DNA of 64,000 nt from Gammaproteobacteria bacterium (lineage in GTDB: Bacteria > Pseudomonadota > Gammaproteobacteria > Francisellales > CACEW01), in NCBI GenBank assembly GCA_029256015.1, contig JAQSYQ010000009.1, positions 24,775 through 88,774 of the forward strand, given 5' to 3'. The position numbers and the translations under genes are program-made. The notes below the pieces were generated by a model, which made no database searches, was not told the origin of the DNA, and saw only the letters and a program-made list of their open reading frames with translations. Shown one piece after another: positions 25,354 to 33,899 of the stretch; position 1 is the stretch's first letter; each line of letters opens with the position of its first letter.

Positions 25354-27044
25354 TGAATTCTAAAACTCGGTATTATGCGCTGAGCCTTTGCTGCTTTTTG
25401 CTTCCCATTATATTCATTTTCAAAGGCAGCCTGCTCCATCCGGGTTCTGGTTTTGTTGGCCGTAATGCTGATGCATGCTCTTTTATGTGGTATTTAGGCT
25501 GGTTTTGGCATGCGGTATTGACTGCTCAGAATCCTTTATTGTCCACTATGGTGAATTATCCTTCTAGCGTTAATTTGATGGCCAATCCTGGCGTTGTGGC
25601 GGAGGCTGTTTTATTTGGGCCTATAGTTTATCTGTTTAATGCGGTTTTTGCTTATAACGTTGCAATGATCAGTGCATTTTTGCTGATAGGCATAGTGGGC
25701 GCTGCTATTTTCAAAAGCCTTGGGGTAAGAAAGTATTTGGCCACACTAGGGGGGCTTTTATTTCAAATTAGCCCATTTGCAGTTAACCAAAGTGTTGATG
25801 GGCATCTCCATCTTATTTTTGCCTATGTCATTATTCTAAGTTTGATTTATCTTCTGATTCTCATGCTGCATGCTAATAAGCCTTTAAAGTTACATGGGGT
25901 AATGCTTGGTTTGCTGCTTAGCTGTTTGTTTTATACTAGTTTAGAAATGTTCGCCGTTTTGTTTTTAATTTCATTGATCGCCTTCACAGTATTTTTAATG
26001 ATTTACCAAAAAGAGCTTTGGGCAAATCTCAAGCTTAAAGTTTATGGGCATGCTTTTAATGCTGCTATTACTAGCCTGATATTGATTTTACCCGGCTTGG
26101 TCGTATTCTTTTTCGGCCCATCTGGCTTAATTTTTCAGCCGGTTTTTCAAAGCTGGGTTTACAACTCAAGTGTTCTCAATTTCTTTATCCCTAGCCAGGC
26201 ACAATGGCTTAATTTTACGCTTTCCTTCTATAGTGTTCCTGACAATCTGCTATCTGAAGCCAATGCTTATATTGGAATTCCAGCCTTGAGTATACTTTGC
26301 TTATCCAGGTTTTTTTGGCGAACTAAACTTTCACGCAGTTTGATCTGGCTATTACTGATCATCATTGTGCTTTCACTAGGCCCTTGTTTGCGTATTTCTG
26401 ATACAAGCCTGATTCGAATAGATCTGCCCTGGTTATTTATTCAAAAGCTTCCTTTGCTTGGCAATGTTTTGCCATGCAGGTTGATGCTGTTTGCTGACAT
26501 CATTTTTGTAATTTTAACGGTGTTGGGGGTTGAACATGCCAGCAAAAAATGTGGAAAGCTAAGTCAGTGTTTATTTTTGACACTGTTGGCCCTAACAGCA
26601 GTAAGTTGGCTACCTAATTGGAACTTTTGGCATCAGTCTCTGCCGCTCAGTTTCCATTCAATAGAAAAAGGAGGGGCGCTTTATCCAAAGCTTGTAGGCC
26701 AACCTGTTACTATCATTGAATCGAGCTATGGGAATATTTATGAAATGGGCGCTTTGCCAGGTGGTTTTTACGCTTTTCCCGTGACCAATGCTTACCAATT
26801 TCCTTATACTTCGCGCCCTTTAGATTATTCGGATTTTTTTATTTTTAGTGATGACTATCAGAATTTAAATGTTGCTTCAGCAAAGCTAAAGTTGCAACGT
26901 TTTCTTAAGATTCGGAACCCCAAGAGAATAGTGTATTTACCTAGCAAATTCGTAACTATGCCGCCGTCATTGCAGCAAGCTTTGACCGAATTGTTCGGAA
27001 AACCATTTCAAAAGGATGGAGTAGAACTATGGGAACTGCCTTAA
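25353..27044 (+). CDS. Polytopic membrane protein, GT-C glycosyltransferase-like
   Basis: 563 residues with about eleven to twelve transmembrane helices, then a ~140-residue soluble C-terminus. The first extracytoplasmic loop (GFVGRNADACSFMWYLGW ~35-50, NPLLSTMVNYPSS) carries acidic and aromatic residues as in GT-C enzymes that use polyprenyl-linked sugars. The fold call is inference from topology; donor and acceptor are unknown. GTG start, overlapping by one base the stop of the dehydrogenase gene. Confidence 0.7.
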   Translation: MNSKTRYYALSLCCFLLPIIFIFKGSLLHPGSGFVGRNADACSFMWYLGWFWHAVLTAQNPLLSTMVNYPSSVNLMANPGVVAEAVLFGPIVYLFNAVFAYNVAMISAFLLIGIVGAAIFKSLGVRKYLATLGGLLFQISPFAVNQSVDGHLHLIFAYVIILSLIYLLILMLHANKPLKLHGVMLGLLLSCLFYTSLEMFAVLFLISLIAFTVFLMIYQKELWANLKLKVYGHAFNAAITSLILILPGLVVFFFGPSGLIFQPVFQSWVYNSSVLNFFIPSQAQWLNFTLSFYSVPDNLLSEANAYIGIPALSILCLSRFFWRTKLSRSLIWLLLIIIVLSLGPCLRISDTSLIRIDLPWLFIQKLPLLGNVLPCRLMLFADIIFVILTVLGVEHASKKCGKLSQCLFLTLLALTAVSWLPNWNFWHQSLPLSFHSIEKGGALYPKLVGQPVTIIESSYGNIYEMGALPGGFYAFPVTNAYQFPYTSRPLDYSDFFIFSDDYQNLNVASAKLKLQRFLKIRNPKRIVYLPSKFVTMPPSLQQALTELFGKPFQKDGVELWELP

Positions 27045-27100
27045 TTTTTATTATAATGAGCTATGCTTACTAAGAAGATAACAAATCAAAGAGGTTTATT

Positions 27101-27592
27101 GTGAACCAACTTATCGCTCAATCTACCGCCTTTCTACTAAGTCATGTGCCTTTTGTCGGGCTTATTTTGGCTTTTATTTTCGGGTCATTTCATGCCTTAA
27201 GGCGCCCGGATGATAAAAAAGAAGGCTATCTAGCTTATCTTTTTTTATTTACGGTGGGCTTAACGGGGATCTGGGGCTTTATTGTACATGCCTTTTTCCC
27301 TGGCATTGCTGACAAATTCATTGGCTGGGCTTATAGCCCCTTTGAGTTTGAAGTAGCTGTGGCCAACCTGGGAATGGGAGTTGCTGGACTATTTGCTTTT
27401 CGTGCTAGCTATAGTTTTAGATTAGCCACCATCGTTTTTGTCAGCTGTTTTAGCTGGGGAGCCGCAATTGGCCATCTTTATCAAATGCTGGCCCACCACA
27501 ATTTTGCCGCAGGCAATGCCGGATTAATTTTCTATACCGATATTATTATCCCACTATTGTTGTGGCTGTTGCTGCCCTTTTCTAAGAGGTGA
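27101..27592 (+). CDS. Small four-helix membrane protein (DUF6790-like)
   Basis: 163 residues with four to five hydrophobic helices. It resembles the uncharacterised DUF6790-type membrane proteins in the pattern FGSFHALRRPD, GWAYSPFEFEVAVANLG and HNFAAGNAGLIFYTDI. GTG start with GAGG seven bases upstream. Function unknown. It stands 56 bases after the GT-C-like gene. Confidence 0.75.
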   Translation: MNQLIAQSTAFLLSHVPFVGLILAFIFGSFHALRRPDDKKEGYLAYLFLFTVGLTGIWGFIVHAFFPGIADKFIGWAYSPFEFEVAVANLGMGVAGLFAFRASYSFRLATIVFVSCFSWGAAIGHLYQMLAHHNFAAGNAGLIFYTDIIIPLLLWLLLPFSKR

Positions 27593-27718
27593 TTTTTCTG
27601 TGAATTTGTTATTTTTACCTACGTATTTTTACGAATATCCCTAAATTTCTTTAAGCCATACACTCTCCTTGGATTAACCAAAGTTAATCAAACTTAATCA
27701 CTTATCGAGGAGAGCTAT

Positions 27719-29500
27719 ATGTTTGGTGAAATTCCTATTGTTGAAAAAATAAAAGATTTGATCAATGGTGATGGTTTTGCTCGGCATGTTGAGCCAAGTT
27801 TTCATTTGCCAGCAAAGCGTGGTCATTTCATTACAGTCGAAGATACCACTACAATGCAGCCTACCATCAGCACACACCCAAGGTTATCTGGTGGCTGGAC
27901 GACTACAAGCAAAAGTGAGCACAAGGTCAGTGAGAACTTTCTTGGCGAAACCAGAACGACTAGTTCAGATAGTAAGCTTAACGCTTCAATTAGCGTTAAC
28001 TCACCCATACCTGTAACAGTTGGGGCAGGCGCTTCGGCAAGCAGTAGTGGAAAAACTTACCTCATCACTTGCAGTATCAAAGTTGATAAAGTAACGGAAT
28101 GTGAATTTTATGATCCCCCTGCTGAGCTTAAAACAAATTGGGAATCTTTAGATAAACGTGATTCTATTAGACAATATAGTCATTATATTGATCATATTGC
28201 CCATGGTGGACAAGCTATTGTTAATATTACCTATGAATTTACTTCGAGTAAAAAAGCTGCAAGCGCTCATCTGAAACTATCTGCTGCTAACAGTATTAAT
28301 GCCCTGATGGAAGCTTCTCATACAGCTGAATCAGAAGGCGCTAAGCTCTCTGTTGTACTGGATAGAAGAGGATTTGCCGCCAGTGCAGCAGCCTTCCCCA
28401 AAGTAGAAGAGAAGAAAAAAGTACTAGATTATTACAATGAAGTTTCAGAATGGGTTAGGACTGCGCCAATAGATTCAAAAACCCAGTCTATTATTTATTA
28501 TCACGCTAAGCCTTTAAGCGCACCTGAAGTGGGTGAATTGCGTGTGCTTGATGATATGGAAAACGGAATTGCTAATCATTACTACAATTTGGCTGCCCGC
28601 ATTCATGCTAATAAGCTTCTTAAGGATTCTTATCTGTCAGGCAGAACTATCAGATTGGAAGAGGCTTTGGCAGAACTTAGGAATAATCATGTTATTAGTA
28701 GAATAGATCAGATGAATATTACTAACTCTGCTGGTCAATACTTAGGGCTAAGTGATGATGATAAACTTACTTTTATAGCCAGCCCCAATTGTGTGTTTAA
28801 ATTAGTTCCTACCAATGTCTCCGATCTATTGACTCCAAATACAGAAAAATTTGAAATTCAAGTGTTCCAAGGAGACAGTCTAATCGGATTTTTACTAGCC
28901 CAGTCTCATGGGATGGCTGGTGAATATAAGTTACGTATACATAGGGATAAGGATCTAAAGCATGAAGATGCCTATCAATTTTTACTTCAAAGTGATAAGG
29001 GAATAGCTAACGTAACAGCTGATACTGCTAGACCTTATCGCTTAGTAGCGCAAACTGTTTGGAGTAAGGGTTTCATGGGGCGTTGGGACTTAGAGAAGGG
29101 AGATTACTATTTGAAAGCGGATGGAACATTTTCTAAGGATCGAAGCAAAGCAGCCACTATTACGCTTGTCAGCCCAGCACCTGAAACCATCCTTACAGCA
29201 CGCAATGATTCAGCCCTAAATTTGCCACGCGGTTCCAAAATAACCGCAAACGATGGATTACCAATGAGGGTGGGTGATGCAGAGGGAACAAGAGAGGGCG
29301 GCACTCGTGGCGGCTCTGGAGGCACTGCGGCAGGTGGGGCTGGAGCTCCATTAGAGGAACTACTAGGCAGAGATGCAAGAGAGGCTCTGTCATTTGGGCG
29401 TGCCTCTGGAGCGGCTGCCATGGATAGAAGAACAAGCGCTGTTCATCTAAGCGATGCTGATGTATTTAGTACCCAGGGCGGGAGCTTAGATAGGGTTTAA
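27719..29500 (+). CDS. MACPF (perforin-like) domain protein
   Basis: 593 residues without a signal peptide. Residues 153-164 read YSHYIDHIAHGG, matching the MACPF signature (Y-G-T-H-Y/F-I-x5-G-G; here one residue shorter at YGT). A Ser-rich amphipathic beta region precedes it (~85-125, ending TYLITCSIKV). After it come YEFTSS, Ser/Ala-rich segments where membrane-inserting helices would lie, and EWVRTAP...SIIYYHAKPLS (~244-267), which matches the usual domain end. Residues ~325-500 look like a beta-trefoil-type binding domain (GQYLGLSDDDKLTF). A Gly/Arg/Ala-rich tail follows. MACPF proteins make pores in target membranes; the target here is unknown. Strong GAGGAG site. Confidence 0.72.
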   Translation: MFGEIPIVEKIKDLINGDGFARHVEPSFHLPAKRGHFITVEDTTTMQPTISTHPRLSGGWTTTSKSEHKVSENFLGETRTTSSDSKLNASISVNSPIPVTVGAGASASSSGKTYLITCSIKVDKVTECEFYDPPAELKTNWESLDKRDSIRQYSHYIDHIAHGGQAIVNITYEFTSSKKAASAHLKLSAANSINALMEASHTAESEGAKLSVVLDRRGFAASAAAFPKVEEKKKVLDYYNEVSEWVRTAPIDSKTQSIIYYHAKPLSAPEVGELRVLDDMENGIANHYYNLAARIHANKLLKDSYLSGRTIRLEEALAELRNNHVISRIDQMNITNSAGQYLGLSDDDKLTFIASPNCVFKLVPTNVSDLLTPNTEKFEIQVFQGDSLIGFLLAQSHGMAGEYKLRIHRDKDLKHEDAYQFLLQSDKGIANVTADTARPYRLVAQTVWSKGFMGRWDLEKGDYYLKADGTFSKDRSKAATITLVSPAPETILTARNDSALNLPRGSKITANDGLPMRVGDAEGTREGGTRGGSGGTAAGGAGAPLEELLGRDAREALSFGRASGAAAMDRRTSAVHLSDADVFSTQGGSLDRV

Positions 29501-29518
29501 GTTTAAAGCTCGATTATT

Positions 29519-29551
29519 AAAAGGCAGGGTAGGGATGCTCTGCCTTTTTAT
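29519..29551 (+). terminator. Intrinsic terminator after MACPF-like gene
   Basis: AAAAGGCAG and CTGCCTTTTT pair around a 12-base loop, with the T-run on the rightward side. Confidence 0.85.
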
Positions 29552-29751
29552 AAAAAAATTTGATGCCAGTGGTGATTAGCTGAGTCGAAAATGCTTGAGT
29601 AAATACCAAGCTAGTTTTTGATATCAAGTTTGAAAGAATACTATTCACGATAATTCTCTCTCAAACTAGGTGGGATATGCTGTGCGGCATTTACGATCTT
29701 TTAACAGTCAGGTAACATGAATTCTATACATGAATACTGGAGTTGAAAGAG

Positions 29752-29979
29752 TTGAAAGATGTGATTAAAGAAGCGTGTGAGCACCTTATATTCGGAGGCA
29801 TGATTACAGGTTGTTTTATTCTCGCTGTAAGACTTCAATTACGCATACAAGATGATCATTATTCTAAAAAAGCTCAGTTGAATAACCCTGATAAAATTTG
29901 CCCTAGATGCCAATGTGTTTTTAACGGTGCACACGAAAAAAGCAAGCCTGATAGAGTTCAAGGCAAAGAAATGCAATAA
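29752..29979 (+). CDS. Small protein with one membrane helix and CxxC
   Basis: About 75 residues. An N-terminal amphipathic stretch, a hydrophobic helix (EHLIFGGMITGCFILAVRL) and a Cys motif (ICPRCQCVFNG) precede a basic tail. The start is uncertain: TTG 29752 is nine bases after GGAG, with TTG 29743 and GTG 29758 also possible. Family not recognised. It sits alone at the edge of an accessory patch, so it may itself be a remnant. Confidence 0.4.
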   Translation: MKDVIKEACEHLIFGGMITGCFILAVRLQLRIQDDHYSKKAQLNNPDKICPRCQCVFNGAHEKSKPDRVQGKEMQ

Positions 29980-30117
29980 TACAAAATGAAGATTTTGCCT
30001 ATTATAGGCACATTGGCATTTTGCTCAATAGATAGCTGTATTATCTGAGCTTCTAGGAGATTGCTGCTAAAAAGCTGATGGCCATGGTTATTGGCATAAC
30101 CTGCAAAACTCCCATAA

Positions 30118-30456
30118 GGTGTATTAGTTACAACTTTAACGACCACAGTTGAGTTATGGCTTACATCGGGTAAGCTCGATCCCACTATTCTTTCAGATGA
30201 TTTTGAATTTTCATCTCCTTTTTGGAAGCATGCTGACAAGAAGCAATTTCTAGATAAGTTTCTTGATCCAACTGAATATAGAGCAAAAAGCCTTTCAAAT
30301 ATCACCAAGTTTGATCCCGTTATTCGCTGCAGTGATGAAGGCGGTCACTATTTTACAATTATCCTAAGGTACCACACCAAAAATGGCTGCTGTGTTGATG
30401 AGGCCGTAGTTTGTGAAGTCAAAATTGGGTTGGTATCTAGCATGCGCACAATCTAG
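30118..30456 (+). pseudogene. SnoaL/NTF2-like domain remnant
   Basis: A 112-codon open stretch with no ATG, GTG or TTG start in a useful place. It encodes a plausible SnoaL/NTF2-like domain: TVELWLTSGKLDP..., then DDFEFSSPFWKHADKKQFL, and the beta-rich GGHYFTIILRYHT. Upstream, MKILPIIGTLAFCS (from 29986) could be a former signal peptide, separated by stops and frame changes. The end overlaps a second remnant in another frame. Confidence 0.45.
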
Positions 30457-30602
30457 GACTTGATAAAGACACCTGGGCATGTGCCAAAGGTTGGGCTTTA
30501 TGGAAAGCATTAATTGTTGCTTATAAAATGACGCAAAGTAATAATGTGGAAAGTGAGTACTGTTTCCAAATTCTTACTGAATTAATGCAAACAACTGAAT
30601 AG
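30441..30602 (+). pseudogene. C-terminal fragment of aminoglycoside-phosphotransferase-like protein
   Basis: An open stretch of 53 codons reads LDKDTWACAKGWALWKALIV, then a helix ending ILTELMQTTE and a stop. The R/K-G-W-A-L-x-K-A-L helix and what follows are typical of the C-terminal end of APH/choline-kinase-fold phosphotransferases. The N-terminal lobe and the catalytic HGD loop are absent, so this is a truncated remnant. It lies just upstream of a small gene and a class A beta-lactamase. Confidence 0.5.
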
Positions 30603-30610
30603 GAAAGTCT

Positions 30611-30892
30611 ATGGCAATTAAACCTTCTGATATGTTACCAGATGATGTGGACAGTACAATCATTGAAGGCGTTCGAGTTCGTAAGGGAACAGTTGCAGCA
30701 GTTTTGGCAAACTTAAAAGCTTTAGATATGCCTAATGTAATCTCGGCTGAAAAAGAAGCCATCATACAGGCAATTCGAGATCTTGCACCTGCACTAGTTG
30801 TGCTGGGATTTAAAAAATACCTTACTTTCAATAACCCTGATATTCAAAAGATAGTTGATGAAGCTTATGAAAATCTAAAAAGATCACAGTAA
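30611..30892 (+). CDS. Small hypothetical protein
   Basis: 93 residues, soluble, no family recognised. An acidic start (MAIKPSDMLPDDVDST) is followed by a helical C-terminal two-thirds (AVLANLKALDM..., VDEAYENLKRSQ). AGGAAAG lies four bases before the ATG. It starts nine bases after the phosphotransferase-like fragment and 18 bases before the beta-lactamase, so it is probably transcribed with both. Confidence 0.65.
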   Translation: MAIKPSDMLPDDVDSTIIEGVRVRKGTVAAVLANLKALDMPNVISAEKEAIIQAIRDLAPALVVLGFKKYLTFNNPDIQKIVDEAYENLKRSQ

Positions 30893-30910
30893 AAGACGGG
30901 CACGTAAATT

Positions 30911-31783
30911 ATGTTTAAAATCTTGCAGGGCTTGATGACTTTCATTTTTTCCTTGGCAATAGCAGCAGGAAGCGCTTATGGCACCACAGAGCCTTCCTTA
31001 GTCAAAATTCAAGCTTTAGAGACCTCATCTCATGGGCGGCTTGGCGTGACTGAAATCAACACTGTTAATCAAGACAACTTTCAATATCAGGCTACGCAGC
31101 GTTTTCCTATGGGCAGCACTTGGAAAGTCATGCTGGTCGGAGATATTCTTAAACAAAGTATGAATGATCCTCATCTACTGCAGCAGAAAATCCTCTATAC
31201 AAAAACGGACCTAGACTTCTATTCCCCTGTTACTAAGCAACATTTGACTGATGGAATGACAATTGCTGATTTATGTGCTGCTACACTTACAGAAAGCGAT
31301 AATACCGCTGCTAATTTGTTGATGCGGCAGTTAGGCGGCCCGCAATCTGTAACTGCTTTTGCACGTTCCATAGGAGATAAATCTTTTAGAGTTGATCGCT
31401 GGGAGCCTGCTCTTAATTCAGCGATTCCAGGTGACCCTCGCGATACCACTACTCCTTTAGCGATGGCACAAAGCTTGCAAAAGCTTGTTTTTGGTAACGT
31501 CTTAGCTCCAGCACAGCAAAGCCAACTACAAACTTGGCTGAAACAAAACACAACGGGTAACGCACGTATTCGAGCAGGTGTTCCTTCAGGTTGGATTGTC
31601 GGCGATAAAACCGGTACGGGTGACTATGGTACAACAAATGATATTGCAGTCCTCTGGCCGCCTAAAGGCTCGCCGATTATACTTGTAGTTTATTTTACTC
31701 AATCGCAACAAAATGCCGCTCCACGTGATGATGTGATAGCTTCTGTCACTCGAATATTGATTGGTAATAATAGTAAATTATGA
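30911..31783 (+). CDS. Class A serine beta-lactamase
   Basis: Periplasmic penicillin-hydrolysing enzyme of 290 residues with a signal peptide (~1-24, cleavage near AYG). All class A motifs are present: S-x-x-K as S69-T-W-K72, S-D-N at 129-131, the omega-loop E165-P-A-L-N169 and K-T-G at 233-235. STWK in place of the commoner STFK is a mild variation. The catalytic residues are intact, so the gene could be active; spectrum cannot be read from sequence. No regulator gene (AmpR or BlaR type) is adjacent. The stop overlaps the next ATG (ATGA). Confidence 0.93.
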   Translation: MFKILQGLMTFIFSLAIAAGSAYGTTEPSLVKIQALETSSHGRLGVTEINTVNQDNFQYQATQRFPMGSTWKVMLVGDILKQSMNDPHLLQQKILYTKTDLDFYSPVTKQHLTDGMTIADLCAATLTESDNTAANLLMRQLGGPQSVTAFARSIGDKSFRVDRWEPALNSAIPGDPRDTTTPLAMAQSLQKLVFGNVLAPAQQSQLQTWLKQNTTGNARIRAGVPSGWIVGDKTGTGDYGTTNDIAVLWPPKGSPIILVVYFTQSQQNAAPRDDVIASVTRILIGNNSKL

Positions 31784-31989
31784 CAGAAAACGACGATCTC
31801 AATAATACAGTTATTGATTGGGGGCGCACAAAAATCAGCTTGGCTGGATTCAAGGGATATGAAACATTACATCGTGTCAGAAATTCAGGTAAGCAAACGA
31901 TTGTCGTACAGCATCAAAATGTTCAAATTAATGGTGGTCAGGCTGTTGTTGCAAATGAGATTAGATCACAACAAGAGGGGGTGGGGTAA
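31780..31989 (+). CDS. Small mobile-element-type protein
   Basis: 69 residues. The C-terminal half ([20 protein letters not shown]) resembles short proteins with a VQHVxVxxGGQAVVG-type motif that often accompany HGG/GNRNALKHG-type small genes in mobile regions. That pairing recurs here: its stop overlaps the start of such a gene (TAATG). ATG 31780 overlaps the beta-lactamase stop. Function unknown. Confidence 0.6.
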   Translation: MTENDDLNNTVIDWGRTKISLAGFKGYETLHRVRNSGKQTIVVQHQNVQINGGQAVVANEIRSQQEGVG

Positions 31990-32267
31990 TGAAAACTGAA
32001 ATTCAACCCCGTGAGCCGGAGTATGCTTTTTAAAAAGCTAAACCCTGTGGAGCAAAAACTCGCATGGGAACTTCTTGTCTTGCCCCCTCAACTAAGAAGG
32101 GGCGCTGTAAGTTGCACGGGGGCGCTAGAGGTAGTGGCGCACCTATAGGTAATCGTAATGCTCTTAAGCACGGCCGTCATACAAACCAAAATATAGCAGG
32201 AGTAAAGGAAATGAAGAAATTAATAAAAAGCATAAATGATTTAATTTCTAATAAATATTCATCATAA
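31989..32267 (+). pseudogene. HGG / GNRNALKHG-motif protein with in-frame stop
   Basis: From ATG 31989 the frame reads [14 protein letters not shown], then TAA at 32031-32033, then continues in the same frame as PCGAKTRMGTSC, KGRCKLHGGARGSGAPIGN, RNALKHG and a Lys-rich helix. Intact relatives begin with a Cys-containing KTRxGxPC segment like that after the stop, so one nonsense codon has split the gene. Restart at ATG 32064 would give 67 residues. Such proteins are common near transposons and phage-like segments; function unknown. Either pseudogene or a shortened working copy. Confidence 0.55.
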
Positions 32268-32269
32268 GC

Positions 32270-33112
32270 TTATTTAAACAAGCTGATTATTGCAATAATG
32301 AAGACGCCTGTTATCAACCAGTTCATTTTGCTTTGTAACTTGATAATAAGCTGATTTAAAATTATAAGGCCTTTGTTTTCTGGGGGGGCAGGGACTTGTT
32401 TTTGAGATGAAATACTTGCATTTTCTTTCTCTTCTTCATCGCAAGTGGTGATGTCTGAAATTAGTTTTCTTTTTACAGATAGCCATTTTATAGATCCTTT
32501 GCTTGAGTCATTCACAAACATAAAAAATGTCTTATAGGGGTTATGAAATGGTTCAAAATCATCTTTATCTTCATATAGATTTGGGTTAAGAGCAATACTT
32601 AGTAGACCTAAATCTCCAGCTTCAATTAAGGCCTTTTTGATTAGGTCGAAATTTGATTTGCGAATGAAGCATGTTATGTTAACTTCTGATCTTTCATTTA
32701 AATTACCTAACCAAAAATAAGGCGTAGAATGGAAGGCATAGCAAAATTCCTCTGCGTTATCGTTAGTAGATTGAATTGTTACTTCCACTTTATGAAATGG
32801 TTTTTTGTGTAAATTTTCTTTCACCCATTCTTGAGTATTTTGAATTTTATCGAAAAGTAGTTCTACCTGATTGTCTTTAATGTGCCCTGTTCCTGTTAGA
32901 CTATCCGTATGGTCGTTTTCACCACCAGCATAAATGCTTGTCTTCAATATTACATTTGCTGTTTCAATAAAAAGTTGAGCGTGCTTATCTTCTATTACCA
33001 CAAGCTCATCATTATTATGTTTAATTTTGTACTGTTTGCAATTATCCTCAATACCGTTTCGTGTCAGCTCTAGCTCTTCAGTAACGTAAGCATAAGGAAA
33101 TTCAAATGACAT
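32270..33112 (-). CDS. C-tail-anchored protein of TIR cassette
   Basis: 280 residues, not recognised. The body (~1-225) is a mixed alpha/beta soluble region, followed by an acidic/Ser linker (DEEEKENASISS) and a single C-terminal transmembrane helix (NWLITGVFIIAIISLF), so it is anchored by its tail and faces the cytosol. GAGG lies nine bases before the ATG. Last of four leftward genes headed by the TIR protein, separated by short gaps. It could be a sensor or partner in the same system. Confidence 0.7.
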   Translation of the reverse strand: MSFEFPYAYVTEELELTRNGIEDNCKQYKIKHNNDELVVIEDKHAQLFIETANVILKTSIYAGGENDHTDSLTGTGHIKDNQVELLFDKIQNTQEWVKENLHKKPFHKVEVTIQSTNDNAEEFCYAFHSTPYFWLGNLNERSEVNITCFIRKSNFDLIKKALIEAGDLGLLSIALNPNLYEDKDDFEPFHNPYKTFFMFVNDSSKGSIKWLSVKRKLISDITTCDEEEKENASISSQKQVPAPPENKGLIILNQLIIKLQSKMNWLITGVFIIAIISLFK

Positions 33113-33140
33113 TATGGAAACCTCAAAAAGTTAGTTTATA

Positions 33141-33404
33141 TTAGCACCAAAAGAATTTATGTTTCATAAGAAATGGGAGAAAATCTTGATATAAACTAAT
33201 CCCAAAGCTCAAAACTAAAAACATTAGACCAATTCTACTTAAGATTTTGTAAATTTTAATTTTTTTTGCTTTTTCATGGTCAATTTGCTCCATGATTATG
33301 TAGGAAGTCCCAGCATCATCAATATACTTTGCAATACCAAAGATGCTCACTAAAATGGTTCCGATAAAGCCTGAGAGATCACTTAAAATTTGCAGTAAAT
33401 TCAT
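33141..33404 (-). CDS. Small two-helix membrane protein of TIR cassette
   Basis: 87 residues with two hydrophobic helices (~10-27 and ~58-76) joined by a charged helix (MEQIDHEKAKKIKIYKIL). No family recognised. AAGG lies 11 bases before the ATG. 28 bases upstream of the tail-anchored gene and 61 bases after the larger membrane gene, same strand. Confidence 0.6.
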   Translation of the reverse strand: MNLLQILSDLSGFIGTILVSIFGIAKYIDDAGTSYIIMEQIDHEKAKKIKIYKILSRIGLMFLVLSFGISLYQDFLPFLMKHKFFWC

Positions 33405-33465
33405 AATGTTTTCCTTGGCAAATTATTTCATGCTTTTTTGTTCTGGCATTTCCTAAGCGCTCAGC

Positions 33466-33888
33466 TTATGACAAAAAACCAGATTTTAATAGACAGCTTA
33501 GCAATATTGTTAGCCCAGTTATTGTCCCGTAATAAAAAAGTAATGTGGTAGAGAACATTGTGCAACAGACACATTTAGATGTTTGATTAAATGTTTTTGG
33601 GTTAAGTTCATAGAATTTTCTGTCAAACTCATCCGTTTGGACAAGCTCCTGATACCTTGCTCGATAACATCTTTCTTGTTCTAGGAAGTAAGCATCTAAA
33701 TACCAAAATGCTAGCAATGGTAAAAATACAATTACGGTTGCTTTCCAAGTAGAGTCTCGCGTGATCGTAAGTATTAATACAATCAGTCCTACTGTCCAAC
33801 TCTTAATCAAAAATGAATTGTTTGCCATTCGATTAATGCAACCTTGAAGTAGATCAATCTGTTTGTGAAAACAATCTAAATTATTCAT
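33466..33888 (-). CDS. Membrane protein paired with TIR protein
   Basis: 140 residues. Two transmembrane helices (~28-42 and ~50-65) form a hairpin, followed by a conserved-looking cytosolic segment (YFLEQERCYRARYQELV) and two further hydrophobic stretches near the C-terminus. The hairpin plus FLxQERxxRxxY pattern resembles small membrane proteins that travel with TIR or nucleotide-signalling defence genes (SLATT-like); this is inference. It starts 11 bases after the TIR stop with AAGGTG upstream, so the two are probably co-translated. Confidence 0.68.
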   Translation of the reverse strand: MNNLDCFHKQIDLLQGCINRMANNSFLIKSWTVGLIVLILTITRDSTWKATVIVFLPLLAFWYLDAYFLEQERCYRARYQELVQTDEFDRKFYELNPKTFNQTSKCVCCTMFSTTLLFYYGTITGLTILLSCLLKSGFLS

Positions 33889-33899
33889 CGGTCACCTTG

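Noticed and set aside
29958..30308. Leftward 116-codon frame
   Set aside because: It is antisense to a coding-like rightward remnant (SnoaL-like domain), has no ribosome-binding site and an implausible composition.
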